64,000 nt of DNA from Halorubrum xinjiangense (lineage in GTDB: Archaea > Halobacteriota > Halobacteria > Halobacteriales > Haloferacaceae): assembly GCF_900102375.1 (NCBI RefSeq), contig NZ_FNBO01000001.1:124001-188000 (forward strand), in the 5' to 3' direction. The notes under the pieces are model-generated. The model worked only from the letters and a program-made list of their open reading frames with translations, ran no database searches and was not told the origin of the DNA. A program made the position numbers and the translations under genes. Below are positions 7,644 through 16,672 of this stretch, in pieces (position 1 is the first letter of the stretch; each line of letters starts with the position of its first letter).

Positions 7644-8675
7644 ATGAGCGATCACGACGACGTCTGCGTCCTGTTGCCGACGATGAACGAGGCCGAGACG
7701 GTCGCACGCGTCGTCACGGGCTTCCGCGACGCCGGGTTCGAGAATGTCCTCGTGATCGACGGGGGGTCGACCGACGAGACGCAGTCGATAGCCCGCGAGG
7801 CCGGCGCGCGCGTCGTCGAGCAGTCGGGCCGCGGGAAGGGACAGGCAGTCAGGGAGGCGGTCCGCGACCACGTCGCGGCGCCGTACGTGCTGATGGCCGA
7901 CGCCGACGCCACCTACGACGCCGACGACGCGGCGGCGATGCTCGACCCGCTCTTCGACGGCGAGGCCGAGCACGTCATCGGCAACCGGTTCGCGGACATG
8001 CGCCCGGGCGCGATGACCCGACTCAACCGGATCGGCAACCGCCTGATCAACCTCGCGTTCCGGACGATCCACCGCGAGGGCTACCGCGACATCCTCTCGG
8101 GGTACCGCGCGTTCACCCGCGAGTCGTTCCGGCGGCTCCACCTCACCGCGGACGGGTTCGGGATCGAGACGGAGATGGCCGTCGAATGCGTGAAGAACCG
8201 CGTCCCCGTCTCCGTTGTCCCGATCACGTACCGAGAGCGCCCCGGCGGCTCGGCGACGAATCTCCACCCGATCCGCGACGGCGGGGTGATCTTCTTGGAG
8301 CTGTACCGGAAGGCGAAGACGAACAACCCGCTGTTCTACTTCGGGAGCGTCGGCGCGGCGTCGACCGCGGCGGGGATAGCGATGGCGGCGTTCGTGTTGT
8401 ACCGGTACCTCGCGTTCGGTATCAGCCACGAGGTGGTCGCCGTCGGCGCGGTCGGCGCGACGATCCTCGGGATCCAGCTGCTCGTGTTCGGGTTCCTCGC
8501 GGACATGATCCACTCGCTCCACCAAGAGCAGATCGCGCGCTATGAACGCGCCGTCAGCGACGAGACATCGGATCGACCGTCCGAGAACGCGAGCCCCGAC
8601 GCCCCCGAAGACCGCGGCTCCGGGCGCGACGACGAACCGGCGCGGCGCGAGGCGGCCGACGAAGCCGGCGACTGA
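7644..8675 (+). CDS. aglJ: AglJ-type glycosyltransferase (dolichol-phosphate hexosyltransferase)
   Basis: The 343-residue protein is a GT-A family 2 enzyme. It has the nucleotide-binding start 'VCVLLPTMNEAETV', 'VIDGGSTDET' and the DxD-type 'MADADATYDADD'. Two membrane helices follow the catalytic domain, and a charged cytoplasmic tail ends the protein. In haloarchaea AglJ adds the first hexose to dolichol phosphate for N-glycosylation of the S-layer glycoprotein and archaellins. ATG 7644 starts the domain directly, and a TATA-like AGTTTAGCG lies about 27 bp upstream. The reading frame extends about 130 codons further upstream but only as a shadow of the convergent gene. Other agl genes are not in the window. 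Confidence 0.82.
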   Translation: MSDHDDVCVLLPTMNEAETVARVVTGFRDAGFENVLVIDGGSTDETQSIAREAGARVVEQSGRGKGQAVREAVRDHVAAPYVLMADADATYDADDAAAMLDPLFDGEAEHVIGNRFADMRPGAMTRLNRIGNRLINLAFRTIHREGYRDILSGYRAFTRESFRRLHLTADGFGIETEMAVECVKNRVPVSVVPITYRERPGGSATNLHPIRDGGVIFLELYRKAKTNNPLFYFGSVGAASTAAGIAMAAFVLYRYLAFGISHEVVAVGAVGATILGIQLLVFGFLADMIHSLHQEQIARYERAVSDETSDRPSENASPDAPEDRGSGRDDEPARREAADEAGD

Positions 8676-8732
8676 TCGCGTCGAAACGCCGGCAGAGACG
8701 GGATTTTCGGGCGATTCGATCCGGGATACCGG

Positions 8733-8741
8733 CCGTTTTTA
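8733..8741 (+). promoter_or_regulatory. TATA box deciding the start at 8765
   Basis: GTTTTTATC is centred about 27 bp before the ATG at 8765 and 21 bp before the ATG at 8759. The spacing favours the second ATG as a leaderless start. Confidence 0.45.
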
Positions 8742-8764
8742 TCGTTCCGGGAACATTCGTGAAC

Positions 8765-9787
8765 ATGAGCTCCCGTGGCACGTCGTTACGAGACAGGATC
8801 CGCGAGCCGGAGTACACCGGAGCGAACCGGTGTGTCCCGTGTACCGTTCTGAACGGGATTCTCGCCCTCGCGCTGACCGCAGCGGCCGCGGTGTTCGGGC
8901 CGGTGGCCGCGGCGGTCGTGCTGGTCGCGTCGCTGGGGAGCATCTACTACCGGGGATACCTGGTACCCGGAACGCCGGAACTCACGAAGCGGTACCTCCC
9001 AGACCGCGTGCTCCGACTGTTCGGGAAGGCCCCCGAGGGACCCAGGGACGGCTGGGAGGAGGTGTCGACCGCGCGGTCCGGCGAGGTGACGGTGACCACG
9101 TTCGAACCGGACGGGACGGTCGACGAGACCACCGGCCGGGCCGGTAGCGACGCCGACGAAGCGGCCGACGCCGAGACCGCAGAGCAGGTCGACGCCGACG
9201 AACCGGAGTTCGAGACGATAGAGCGAATCCGCGACCAGCGGGAGAACGCCGTGGATCCGATCGAGTTCCTCCTGGACGTCGCCGTCGTCGAGCCGACGGA
9301 CGACGGCGAGGACCTGATCTTCGAGGACGACTTCGCTGAGGCGGTCGAGTCGCGCGTCGCCTCGCTCGAACGCGAGGAGGTGCGGGCGGAGACGCTCGCC
9401 GAGATGTTCGGCGTGAGTCCGGACGACGTCGCCTTCGAGGACCGGTCGTATCCCGCGGTGACCGTCCTGCGACGCGTCCGGAAGTGGCCGGGCGACGGCG
9501 CGTACCTCGCGGACGTGGCGTCGCACCTCGCCCTCATCGAGCGCACCGACCGGTGGCTCGACGTGCCGGCCGAACAGCGGCTCTCGATCCTCCAGTCGCT
9601 CCGGTCGTTCCACGCTTCGTGCCCGGTGTGCGGCGGCGACGTCGCGGCGACCGCCGACACCGTCGAGTCCTGCTGTATGGCCCACGAGGTCGTCGCGATC
9701 CGCTGTGCGGACTGCGGCGAACACATCCTCGAACTCGACCCGGAAAAGGTCGCGACGCCGGGCGAAGACACGGGCATAACGCCCTGA
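8765..9787 (+). CDS. Membrane-anchored protein with C-terminal zinc ribbon, function unknown
   Basis: The 340-residue protein has a Cys pair near the N-terminus ('NRCVPC') just before a hydrophobic hairpin at about residues 28-65, then a 'RGYLVPGTPELTKRYLPD' amphipathic stretch. A long acidic cytoplasmic region follows. Near the C-terminus there is a zinc ribbon with 'CPVCGGD', a CC pair and 'CADCGEH'. The combination suggests a membrane-tethered nucleic-acid- or protein-binding factor. I recognise no family with a known role. It lies downstream of aglJ with its own promoter. Confidence 0.65.
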   Translation: MSSRGTSLRDRIREPEYTGANRCVPCTVLNGILALALTAAAAVFGPVAAAVVLVASLGSIYYRGYLVPGTPELTKRYLPDRVLRLFGKAPEGPRDGWEEVSTARSGEVTVTTFEPDGTVDETTGRAGSDADEAADAETAEQVDADEPEFETIERIRDQRENAVDPIEFLLDVAVVEPTDDGEDLIFEDDFAEAVESRVASLEREEVRAETLAEMFGVSPDDVAFEDRSYPAVTVLRRVRKWPGDGAYLADVASHLALIERTDRWLDVPAEQRLSILQSLRSFHASCPVCGGDVAATADTVESCCMAHEVVAIRCADCGEHILELDPEKVATPGEDTGITP

Positions 9788-9805
9788 CCGCGCTTTGGGC
9801 GGACC

Positions 9806-10747
9806 TCACCCCATCTCGACCCGCGGGTCGAGGTAGCCGTACGCCAGGTCCTGAACGATGGTCCCGATCACGCCGACGGCGATCACGACGATGGTCCCGC
9901 CGAGAAGCACGGGGAGATCGCGGTCGGCGACCGCCCGCAACAGCAGGAGGCCGAACCCCTCGATGCCGAACAGGACCTCCGTCACGAACGCCGCGAGGAC
10001 GAGCAGTCCGATCGCCTCGGTGAACAACATCGAGAAGAACGGAATGGCGGCGTTTCGGACGACGTGAGCGGCGACGCGGTACCCCGAGGCGCCCTTCGCC
10101 CTGACGAGCGAGACGAACTCCGCCGTGGCGTACTCCCGCGAGTGGGCCCGCGAGTAGCTGACGTATCCCCCGAGCAGCGCCGTGAACGTCAGTCCGATCG
10201 GGAGCAGGTGATCGAAGAGGAGCGGCGAGCGGTCCAGCCGCCCGTCGAGCGTGAGCGAGAAGAGCATCCCGCCGAGCCAGAAGCCGGGCAGGGCGAAGAG
10301 CAGATAGGCCGTCGCGACGCCGCCGGACCCGACGCGGCTCTCCGGGTACAGCGCGGCGAACATCCCGATCGAGACCCCGCAGACGACGGCCAAGCCGATC
10401 GCGGGGACGACGTACGCGGCCGTCCGGGCGGCCGCTTCCATCACGAGCGGAAACACCGGTTCGCCGGTCGACATCGAGCTCCCCCAGTCGAGGGTGACCA
10501 TGTTTCCGAGCCAGTCGACGTACACCTCGGTAAGCGGCCTGTCGAGGCCGCGCGCCGCGAAGTACTCCGCTCTGATCTCCGCGAGCGCGTCGGGGTCGTT
10601 CTCGCCCGCGAACCTGGCGACGCCGATCTGCCCGGACAACACCCAGTCTTCGGTGAGCGTGAACAGCGCGAATATCGTCGTGAGGACGGCCCAAGCGGTC
10701 ACGAGACCCATGAGCGCCCGCTTCGCGAGGATCCGGAGCGGGTTCAT
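9806..10747 (-). CDS. ABC transporter permease, DppB type (Dpp locus I)
   Basis: The 313-residue integral membrane protein has six predicted helices and the permease coupling motif around 'EFVSLVRAKGASGYRVAAHVVRNA' (EAA-like loop). It ends in 'AYGYLDPRVEMG', as DppB proteins do. It would pair with the DppC encoded at 10995. Unusually it is transcribed divergently from dppC, across a 247-bp spacer, rather than being first in a BCDF operon. No substrate-binding protein gene is linked to this locus. Substrate is probably peptide or nickel-like by family. Confidence 0.85.
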   Translation of the reverse strand: MNPLRILAKRALMGLVTAWAVLTTIFALFTLTEDWVLSGQIGVARFAGENDPDALAEIRAEYFAARGLDRPLTEVYVDWLGNMVTLDWGSSMSTGEPVFPLVMEAAARTAAYVVPAIGLAVVCGVSIGMFAALYPESRVGSGGVATAYLLFALPGFWLGGMLFSLTLDGRLDRSPLLFDHLLPIGLTFTALLGGYVSYSRAHSREYATAEFVSLVRAKGASGYRVAAHVVRNAAIPFFSMLFTEAIGLLVLAAFVTEVLFGIEGFGLLLLRAVADRDLPVLLGGTIVVIAVGVIGTIVQDLAYGYLDPRVEMG

Positions 10748-10994
10748 CGGATCGCACCCGGGTTCGGCGCGCGCGTCGTCGCGTGAGCGGTATCTGGAGG
10801 GAGGGCCGGCCGAGGCTTCGAGATCGATGCGGAGGACACGTTTGCGGGCACCACGAACGCGAAGATATTAAATCAGGGGCGTGTCCGCCGCGAGTCGCCG
10901 ATTCACGGAGAGGGGGAGATACTAGTTGCCGTCGCGTCGCGAATCGGGCAGGTGGTTTTAACGTCCGTCCGTCGATACTACGGTTACCCTCCAT
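10748..10994. promoter_or_regulatory. Divergent promoter region of Dpp locus I
   Basis: This spacer separates dppB (minus) and dppC (plus). GATATTAAATC near 10863 and GGTTTTAAC near 10954 are the only TATA-like stretches. The second lies about 37 bp before the dppC ATG, which would give a short leader of around 10 nt. No clear palindrome is visible. Confidence 0.4.
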
Positions 10995-12206
10995 ATGCCG
11001 CCAACAGAAGACGCTCCGCAGTTCGAAGACCTCGATTGGGACGATATTCAACGGTCGAAGCGAACCGTCACGGCCGAGCGGGCGGCGCTGGTCGTCGGTG
11101 TGGCGCTTATCGCCCTCGTCCGGGCGTATCAGTGGTTGTCGGCGGGGCCGTATCTGATCGGTGACCTGCGGCCGGCGACCGTCGATTGGGTGTTCCTCCT
11201 CGCCGCGACGGTCGTCGCCGCCTACGGCGTGATCCCGTTCGCGAAGCGGCTCCGGCGGCGGCGAGTCTCGCTCTTCGACGCGCTTCGACGGCGACCCGCG
11301 GTGGCGCTCTCGAGCGCGTTCGTCGCCGGGCTCCTCGCGGTCGGGGTGGCCGGTCCAGCGCTCGGCGGCTCCCCGCCGCTCCGGTTCCACCACGCCTTCC
11401 ACCCGCCGGTGGGATTCGCCAGTACGGTCCCCCCGCAGGAGTGTCTCGGCGTCGAGACGGGCGGCGCGTTCGACCGGGTGTGTCACGGGACGTGGGAGTA
11501 CCCCCTCGGAACGAACAAGCGCGGGCACCCGCTCGGCTTCCTCCTGATAGCGGGCGCCCGAACCGCGGCGTACGTGACCGTCATCTCGGCGGCGTTCATC
11601 GTTCCGCTGGCCGCGGCGGTCGGCGTCGTCGCGGGAATCCGCGGCGGCGTCGTCGACGACCTGCTCTCGGCGTACGTCGACGTTCAGCTGTGTATCCCGG
11701 CGCTGCTTCTGTACTTCATCGGCTACGCCTACTACGGGCCCTCGCTGCTGTTGCTGCTCGCGACGTTCGGACTGCTCAGCTGGGGCGGGATCGCCCGGCT
11801 GGTTCGAAGCGAGGTGATCCAGCGCCGCGGGGAGGGGTACGTCCTCGTCGCTCGGAGCCTCGGGGCGTCCGGAGCGTACGTCGCTCGGCGACACATCATT
11901 CCCAACAGCACGAACACGCTCGTTCCGGCCGTGTTCCAGCTGCTTGCGCTGTTCGTCCTCATCGAGGCGGGCGTCGCCTTCCTCGGGTTCCACGAGGTCG
12001 GCACCTACTCGTGGGGGTCGACGATCAGCGAGTCGAGCAACGCGGCGATCGCCGGACAGCTCCAGGAGCGGGCCGAACAGCCCGCCTACAAGATCTGGTG
12101 GGCCTCGACGCTCCCGGCCGCCGCGCTGACGGCGACGCTCGTCGCGTTCAAGACGCTGGGAGATGGCGTTCGGGACGCGCTCGACCCGAGGGGTGACCGC
12201 TCGTGA
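10995..12206 (+). CDS. ABC transporter permease, DppC type with extra N-terminal helices (locus I)
   Basis: The 403-residue protein is longer than usual for DppC (about 300). Two extra hydrophobic segments near residues 35-80 precede the standard first helix. A long extracytoplasmic loop follows with two cysteines 14 residues apart ('PQECLGVETG' and 'RVCHGTWEYPLGTN'). The EAA loop reads 'LVARSLGASGAYVARRHIIPN'. The same extended form occurs in the DppC of locus III but not locus II. It is the first gene of a C-D-F operon, and its stop overlaps the GTG start of the next gene. Confidence 0.85.
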   Translation: MPPTEDAPQFEDLDWDDIQRSKRTVTAERAALVVGVALIALVRAYQWLSAGPYLIGDLRPATVDWVFLLAATVVAAYGVIPFAKRLRRRRVSLFDALRRRPAVALSSAFVAGLLAVGVAGPALGGSPPLRFHHAFHPPVGFASTVPPQECLGVETGGAFDRVCHGTWEYPLGTNKRGHPLGFLLIAGARTAAYVTVISAAFIVPLAAAVGVVAGIRGGVVDDLLSAYVDVQLCIPALLLYFIGYAYYGPSLLLLLATFGLLSWGGIARLVRSEVIQRRGEGYVLVARSLGASGAYVARRHIIPNSTNTLVPAVFQLLALFVLIEAGVAFLGFHEVGTYSWGSTISESSNAAIAGQLQERAEQPAYKIWWASTLPAAALTATLVAFKTLGDGVRDALDPRGDRS

Positions 12207-13318
12207 GCCGCCGACGCGACGGCCCCGTCGAGACCCCGCTTCTCTCCGTGCGGGACCTCCGGACGCGGATCCGGACAGACGGCGGATGGCTCCACGCGGT
12301 CGACGGGGTGAGCTTCGACGTCGACCGGGGCGAAACGGTGTGTCTGGTCGGCGAGTCCGGCAGCGGCAAAAGCGTCACCTGCGAGTCGCTCACCGGGCTC
12401 GTCCCCCAACCGCCGGCTGAGGTGTCGGCCGACGCCGTCGAGTTCGACGGGGAGTCCGTCATCGATCGGTCGGCGACGGAACTGCGGTCGATCCGGGGGC
12501 GTCGGATCGCCCACGTGTTCCAGAACCCGCAGAGCGCGCTCGATCCGGTGTACGCCGTCGGCGAGCAGGTGACGGAGTCGATACGGATCCACGAGGACGT
12601 GAGCCGGTCGGCGGCGCGAGGCCGCGCGGTCGATCTGCTCCGGCGGGTCGGCATCCCCCGTGCGAGGGAGCGCCTCGACAGCTATCCGCACGAGTTCTCG
12701 GGCGGGATGCAACAGCGACTCGCCATCGCGGTCGCGCTGGCTGGCGACCCGGACCTGCTCATCGCCGACGAGCCGACGACCGCGGTGGACGTCACGGTAC
12801 AGGCGCGGCTGCTCGACCTGTTCCGGTCGATCGTCGGCGACGGGACGAGCATCCTGCTCGTGACCCACGACCTGCGAGTCGTCGCCGCCGTCGCCGATCG
12901 CGTGCTGGTCATGTACGGCGGCACAATCGTCGAGCGGGGACCCGTCGAGGCGGTGTTCGGCGAGCCCTCCCATCCGTACACCCAGGCGCTGTTCGACAGC
13001 TACGGGGAGACCGATGGACCGTCTATCGACGAGCGGACCGCTCGCGGCGAGATCCCGGCCGACGGCTGCCGGTTCCGCGCGGAGTGCCCGCACGCGATAG
13101 ACGAGTGCGCCGGCGGCGCGCAGCCGCCGTTCCACCGGGTCTCCGGGGCGGCCGCCCACGCGGCGTCGTGCGTTCACTACGGGGCGGACGGGGACCCGTC
13201 ACCGATCCGCGAAAACGCGACGTCGCCGATGGACAGCCGAGCGGAGCGAGAGTCGGAGGGCGAGATCGCGGAGTCGTCATCGACGGCGACCCCAAACGCG
13301 GAGGGCGAGCCGCGATGA
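12203..13318 (+). CDS. ABC transporter ATPase, DppD type (locus I)
   Basis: The 371-residue ATPase has Walker A 'GESGSGKSVT', signature 'FSGGMQQR', Walker B '[12 protein letters not shown]' and the H-loop 'VTHDLRVV'. The C-terminal oligopeptide-transporter domain contains the cysteine set 'GCRFRAEC', 'IDEC' and 'HAASCVHYG'. The GTG start overlaps the dppC stop (GTGA). It powers the locus I transporter together with the DppF subunit encoded next. A Ser/Glu-rich tail of about 40 residues after the cysteine domain is variable. Confidence 0.88.
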   Translation: MSRRRDGPVETPLLSVRDLRTRIRTDGGWLHAVDGVSFDVDRGETVCLVGESGSGKSVTCESLTGLVPQPPAEVSADAVEFDGESVIDRSATELRSIRGRRIAHVFQNPQSALDPVYAVGEQVTESIRIHEDVSRSAARGRAVDLLRRVGIPRARERLDSYPHEFSGGMQQRLAIAVALAGDPDLLIADEPTTAVDVTVQARLLDLFRSIVGDGTSILLVTHDLRVVAAVADRVLVMYGGTIVERGPVEAVFGEPSHPYTQALFDSYGETDGPSIDERTARGEIPADGCRFRAECPHAIDECAGGAQPPFHRVSGAAAHAASCVHYGADGDPSPIRENATSPMDSRAERESEGEIAESSSTATPNAEGEPR

Positions 13319-14658
13319 GCGGGGACCCGATCTGCTCGGTCCGCGACCTGAAGAAGCACTACCCGATCACCCGCGGGCTGCTCCGTCGCGAAGTCGGCCG
13401 CGTCCGCGCCGTCGACGGCGTGAGTTTCGACGTCGAGCGCGGGGAGGCCCTCGGGATCGTCGGCGAGTCAGGGAGCGGCAAGACGACGACGGCGCACACC
13501 GTCTTGGGGCTCGAAGAGCCGACTGCCGGCGAGGTCCGGTTCGACGGCGAGCCGGTGTCGGAGCTGACGGGCGAGGAGCGCGACGCGTTCCGCCGCCGCG
13601 CGCAGCTGATCGTTCAGGACCCCAACGACGCGCTCGACCCGCGGATGACGGTCGGAGAGGCGGTGGCCGAACCCCTCCGGATCCACGGTCTCGACGACGC
13701 CGAGCGGCGGAACGCGATCGTCGCGGACATCCTCGAACGCGTCGGGCTCTCCGGAGACGACGCGGACCGCTACCCCCACGAGTTCTCCGGCGGCGAGAAA
13801 CAGCGGATCTCGATCGCGCGGGCGCTCGTCGTCAGCCCCGACCTCATCGTCGCGGACGAGCCGACGAGCGCGCTGGACGCGAGGGTCCGGTCCGAGATCC
13901 TCGACCTGCTGGACCGGATCCGGCGCGAGTTCGACATCGCCGTCCTGTTCGTCAGCCACGACCTCGACGTGATCCGACGGAGCTGCGACCGGGTCGCGGT
14001 CATGTACCTCGGCGAGATCGTCGAGCGAGGCGCGACCGATTCCGTGTTGGCGGACCCGGCACACCCGTACACGCGGGTGTTGCTCTCCTCCGTCCCCTCC
14101 CTCGACCCGACGGACCGAGAGCTCGGGCGGCCGCTGACGGACACGGTCCCGAACCCGAGCGATCCGCCCTCAGGCTGTCGGTTCCATCCCCGGTGCCCCG
14201 ACGTGATCCCGCCGGCGGACCTCTCGGTGTCGGAGTCGACCTGGCGGGCGATCGCGGGCTTTCGCTTCTCGGTCCAAGCGGGAGAGCTTCCGGAGGCCGC
14301 CGTCGGGGACCCCGAAAGCGAGACGGGGACGGGCGGTGACCGCGCCGGCGAGGGACGCACCGCAGCGACAGTTCGACGCGCCGTCGGCCTAGCGGAAGAG
14401 CTCCCCGACCCCGACGCGGAGGCCGCGGTCGAGGACGCGGCCGCGGCGCTCGCGGCCGGCGACGTCGACGCCGCGGACGAGACGCTGGCCGCCGCCTTCA
14501 CCAGCGTCTGCGAACGCGAGGCCCCGGCGGCCGTCGACCGGCCGGCGGACGCGGGAGCGGAACGGGTGACGACCGGCACCGTCAGCTGTCTCCGGCACGG
14601 TCGGAGCGGAAGCGCGGAAGCGGTCCGCCCGGACGGCGACGCCGAGACCGAGAACTGA
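13315..14658 (+). CDS. ABC transporter ATPase, DppF type with split cysteine domain (locus I)
   Basis: The 447-residue ATPase has Walker A '[10 protein letters not shown]', signature 'FSGGEKQRISIARAL', Walker B '[12 protein letters not shown]' and H-loop 'VSHDLDVI'. The oligopeptide-type C-terminus starts normally ('GCRFHPRCPDV') but is interrupted by roughly 120 residues, including an acidic Ala-rich helix region, before the closing half ('FTSVCERE', 'TVSCLRHG'). The DppF proteins of loci II and III have the same insertion, so it is a subfamily trait. The ATG overlaps the dppD stop as ATGA. Upstream in-frame codons back to 13084 are a shadow of dppD. Confidence 0.87.
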   Translation: MSGDPICSVRDLKKHYPITRGLLRREVGRVRAVDGVSFDVERGEALGIVGESGSGKTTTAHTVLGLEEPTAGEVRFDGEPVSELTGEERDAFRRRAQLIVQDPNDALDPRMTVGEAVAEPLRIHGLDDAERRNAIVADILERVGLSGDDADRYPHEFSGGEKQRISIARALVVSPDLIVADEPTSALDARVRSEILDLLDRIRREFDIAVLFVSHDLDVIRRSCDRVAVMYLGEIVERGATDSVLADPAHPYTRVLLSSVPSLDPTDRELGRPLTDTVPNPSDPPSGCRFHPRCPDVIPPADLSVSESTWRAIAGFRFSVQAGELPEAAVGDPESETGTGGDRAGEGRTAATVRRAVGLAEELPDPDAEAAVEDAAAALAAGDVDAADETLAAAFTSVCEREAPAAVDRPADAGAERVTTGTVSCLRHGRSGSAEAVRPDGDAETEN

Positions 14659-14716
14659 ACTCGGTGGGACGGGCGAGGAGGCGAGTGAGACGGGCGAGAA
14701 AGCGAGTGCCGCCGAG

Positions 14717-15256
14717 TCAGCGGACGATCCGTACCGTCGTCTCGTCTGTCAGGCCGCGCGTCTCGGCGTCCGTCGCGTTGACCGCGACGCCGATGGTGTG
14801 GCTCCCGGCGTCCGCCGGCTCCCACTCCCGTTCCGAGACCCTGAACAGCTGGTCCCACCGCTTCCGGAACTCCTTGCGCTCCCCGCGATCGAACGACAGT
14901 GTCCCCTCCTCGTCGGGCGGGTCCCGAATCGGAACCTCGGCCGCCTCGACGTTGCCGTCGACCGTCCACTCCCAGAGGAGCGGCGAGACCGTCGGGATCG
15001 ATATCGGGAGCGGCAAGCGGTTGCGGAGGGTCACCGTGAAGGGGACGGGTTCGCCAACCCCGTACTCGTCTTCCGGCGTTTCGACGGCGACCGACACCGG
15101 GAGGTGACGCAGCCGTCGCGGGATCAGCAGGTCGCTCAGCGTCGACGACGGGACCGACCGCAGCGCCTGTAGCTTGGTCGGTCGCTCCTTTTCCGACGGG
15201 GCGTGTGCCTCCTCGTCGTCGCGGTGGAGGGCGTTCGACTCGTAGATCCGACGCAT
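14717..15256 (-). CDS. Haloarchaeal protein with Ig-like (BsuPI-type) beta domain
   Basis: The 179-residue protein has a charged N-terminal region and then a beta-sandwich-like domain. The recognisable part is 'VAVETPEDEYGVGEPVPFTV', then 'NRLPLPISIPT', 'LLWEWTVDG' and 'FRKRWDQLFR'. This pattern (property of growth under load: 'ysvgepv.. v.N.. p') resembles BsuPI-like or DUF11-like folds. There is no signal peptide, so it is probably cytoplasmic. Start at ATG 15256 ('MRRIYESN') is preferred over one 11 codons upstream. It sits alone between Dpp loci I and II. Confidence 0.55.
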   Translation of the reverse strand: MRRIYESNALHRDDEEAHAPSEKERPTKLQALRSVPSSTLSDLLIPRRLRHLPVSVAVETPEDEYGVGEPVPFTVTLRNRLPLPISIPTVSPLLWEWTVDGNVEAAEVPIRDPPDEEGTLSFDRGERKEFRKRWDQLFRVSEREWEPADAGSHTIGVAVNATDAETRGLTDETTVRIVR

Positions 15257-15343
15257 TAGGGTAGCTACGAGGAGCGAACGATAAAACATTACGCCGCACG
15301 GCCGACGCGGTCGACGCCGGGCGACCGAGACGGCTGGCGGCGG

Positions 15344-16672
15344 CTACGCCGCGTTACCGAACAGCTCCCGCTCGGAGTCGAACCGGTCGTCGAACCGGAG
15401 ACACGAGATGTGGTGGTTCTCGCTCACCTCGTAGGCGTCCGGTTCGTGCGTCGAACACGGCGAGGTGAACGCGTCCTCCAACGACGTCGCCGCCTCGGAG
15501 AGCTCCTCGTCGCGGAGCAGGTCGATCGCCTCCGACACCGCGGCCTCCGCGTCGTCGTCCGGCAGGCGCTCCGGGAGGTCGAACTCGGTGCGGACCATCT
15601 CACCGAACTGCTCGCGCGATGCGTCGGTCGGGGACGTCCGGGATCCTGTCACCTCGCCTTCGAGCTCCGCGGTCACCGATCCGACGGAGTCCGCCTCTCG
15701 CGTCCGGAGCTTCATGTCCATGACCGACCGCCACGTCTCCTGTGAGAGGTCGTAGTCGGCGTCGCGGATCACCTTCGGACACCGGGTGTGGAACCGGCAG
15801 CCAGACGGCGGGTTCAGCGGAGAGGGAACGGTGCCGGAGAGGAAGATCTGTTCCCCCTCCCAGAGCGGGTCCGGTTCGGGGATCGCCGAGAGGAGCGCCT
15901 CCGAGTACGGGTGATACGGCGGTTCGAACACCTCTTCGGTCGGCGCGATCTCGGCTACCTCCCCGAGGTACATAACCGCGATCCGGTCGGAGATGTGTTC
16001 GACGACGCTGAGGTCGTGCGCGATGAACACGTACGAGAGCCCGAACTCCTCTTGGAGGTTCTCCATGAGGTTGAGGATCTGCGCTTGAACGCTCACGTCG
16101 AGCGCGGAGACCGGCTCGTCACAGACGATGACCTCGGGGTCGACGGCGAGCGCGCGGGCGATGCCGATCCGCTGCCGCTGGCCGCCGGAGAACTCGTGCG
16201 GGTACCGGTTCGCGTGGCTCGGGTTCAGCCCGACGGTCTCGAGCAGTTCGTAGATCCGCTCTTTCCGCTCCTCCCCGGACGCGATGTCGTGGATGTCCAG
16301 CGGCTCCCCGATGATGTCGCCGACGGTCAGGCGGGGGTTCAGACTGGAGAACGGGTCCTGGAAGATGTACTGGATGTCCTTCCGGAGGTTCCGGAGGTCC
16401 GAACTGGACAGGTCCGTGATGTCCTCGCCCTTGTAGTAGACCGAGCCGCCCGTGGGTTCGATCAGGCGGAGCATGCTCCGGCCGAGCGTCGTCTTGCCGC
16501 ACCCGGACTCGCCGACGACGCCGAGCGTCTCGCCCTCGCGGAGTTCGAGGTCGACGCCGTCGACCGCTTTCACCCACTGCGACCGGCCGAGGAGCTTGTC
16601 GATGAACCCTCCGGTCGAGTCGTAGTACTTCTCTAACCCCTCGACGCGGAGGATCGGGTCGGCGCTACTCAT
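15344..16672 (-). CDS. ABC transporter ATPase, DppF type with split cysteine domain (locus II)
   Basis: The 442-residue ATPase contains Walker A '[10 protein letters not shown]', signature '[15 protein letters not shown]', Walker B '[12 protein letters not shown]' and H-loop 'IAHDLSVV'. The C-terminal domain opens with '[11 protein letters not shown]', is interrupted by about 120 residues, and closes with '[11 protein letters not shown]' and 'HHISCLRF'. It is the last gene of the locus II operon A-B-C-D-F on the minus strand and overlaps dppD by 8 bp. ATG 16672 ('MSSADPIL') is chosen over an ATG three codons earlier. Confidence 0.88.
   Translation of the reverse strand: MSSADPILRVEGLEKYYDSTGGFIDKLLGRSQWVKAVDGVDLELREGETLGVVGESGCGKTTLGRSMLRLIEPTGGSVYYKGEDITDLSSSDLRNLRKDIQYIFQDPFSSLNPRLTVGDIIGEPLDIHDIASGEERKERIYELLETVGLNPSHANRYPHEFSGGQRQRIGIARALAVDPEVIVCDEPVSALDVSVQAQILNLMENLQEEFGLSYVFIAHDLSVVEHISDRIAVMYLGEVAEIAPTEEVFEPPYHPYSEALLSAIPEPDPLWEGEQIFLSGTVPSPLNPPSGCRFHTRCPKVIRDADYDLSQETWRSVMDMKLRTREADSVGSVTAELEGEVTGSRTSPTDASREQFGEMVRTEFDLPERLPDDDAEAAVSEAIDLLRDEELSEAATSLEDAFTSPCSTHEPDAYEVSENHHISCLRFDDRFDSERELFGNAA

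Noticed and set aside
9534-11993. Very long minus-strand open frame (819 codons) across several genes
   Set aside because: High GC makes long antisense frames common. Its translation is Arg/Pro/Gly-rich without motifs, while the genes on other frames show clear ABC-transporter signatures.
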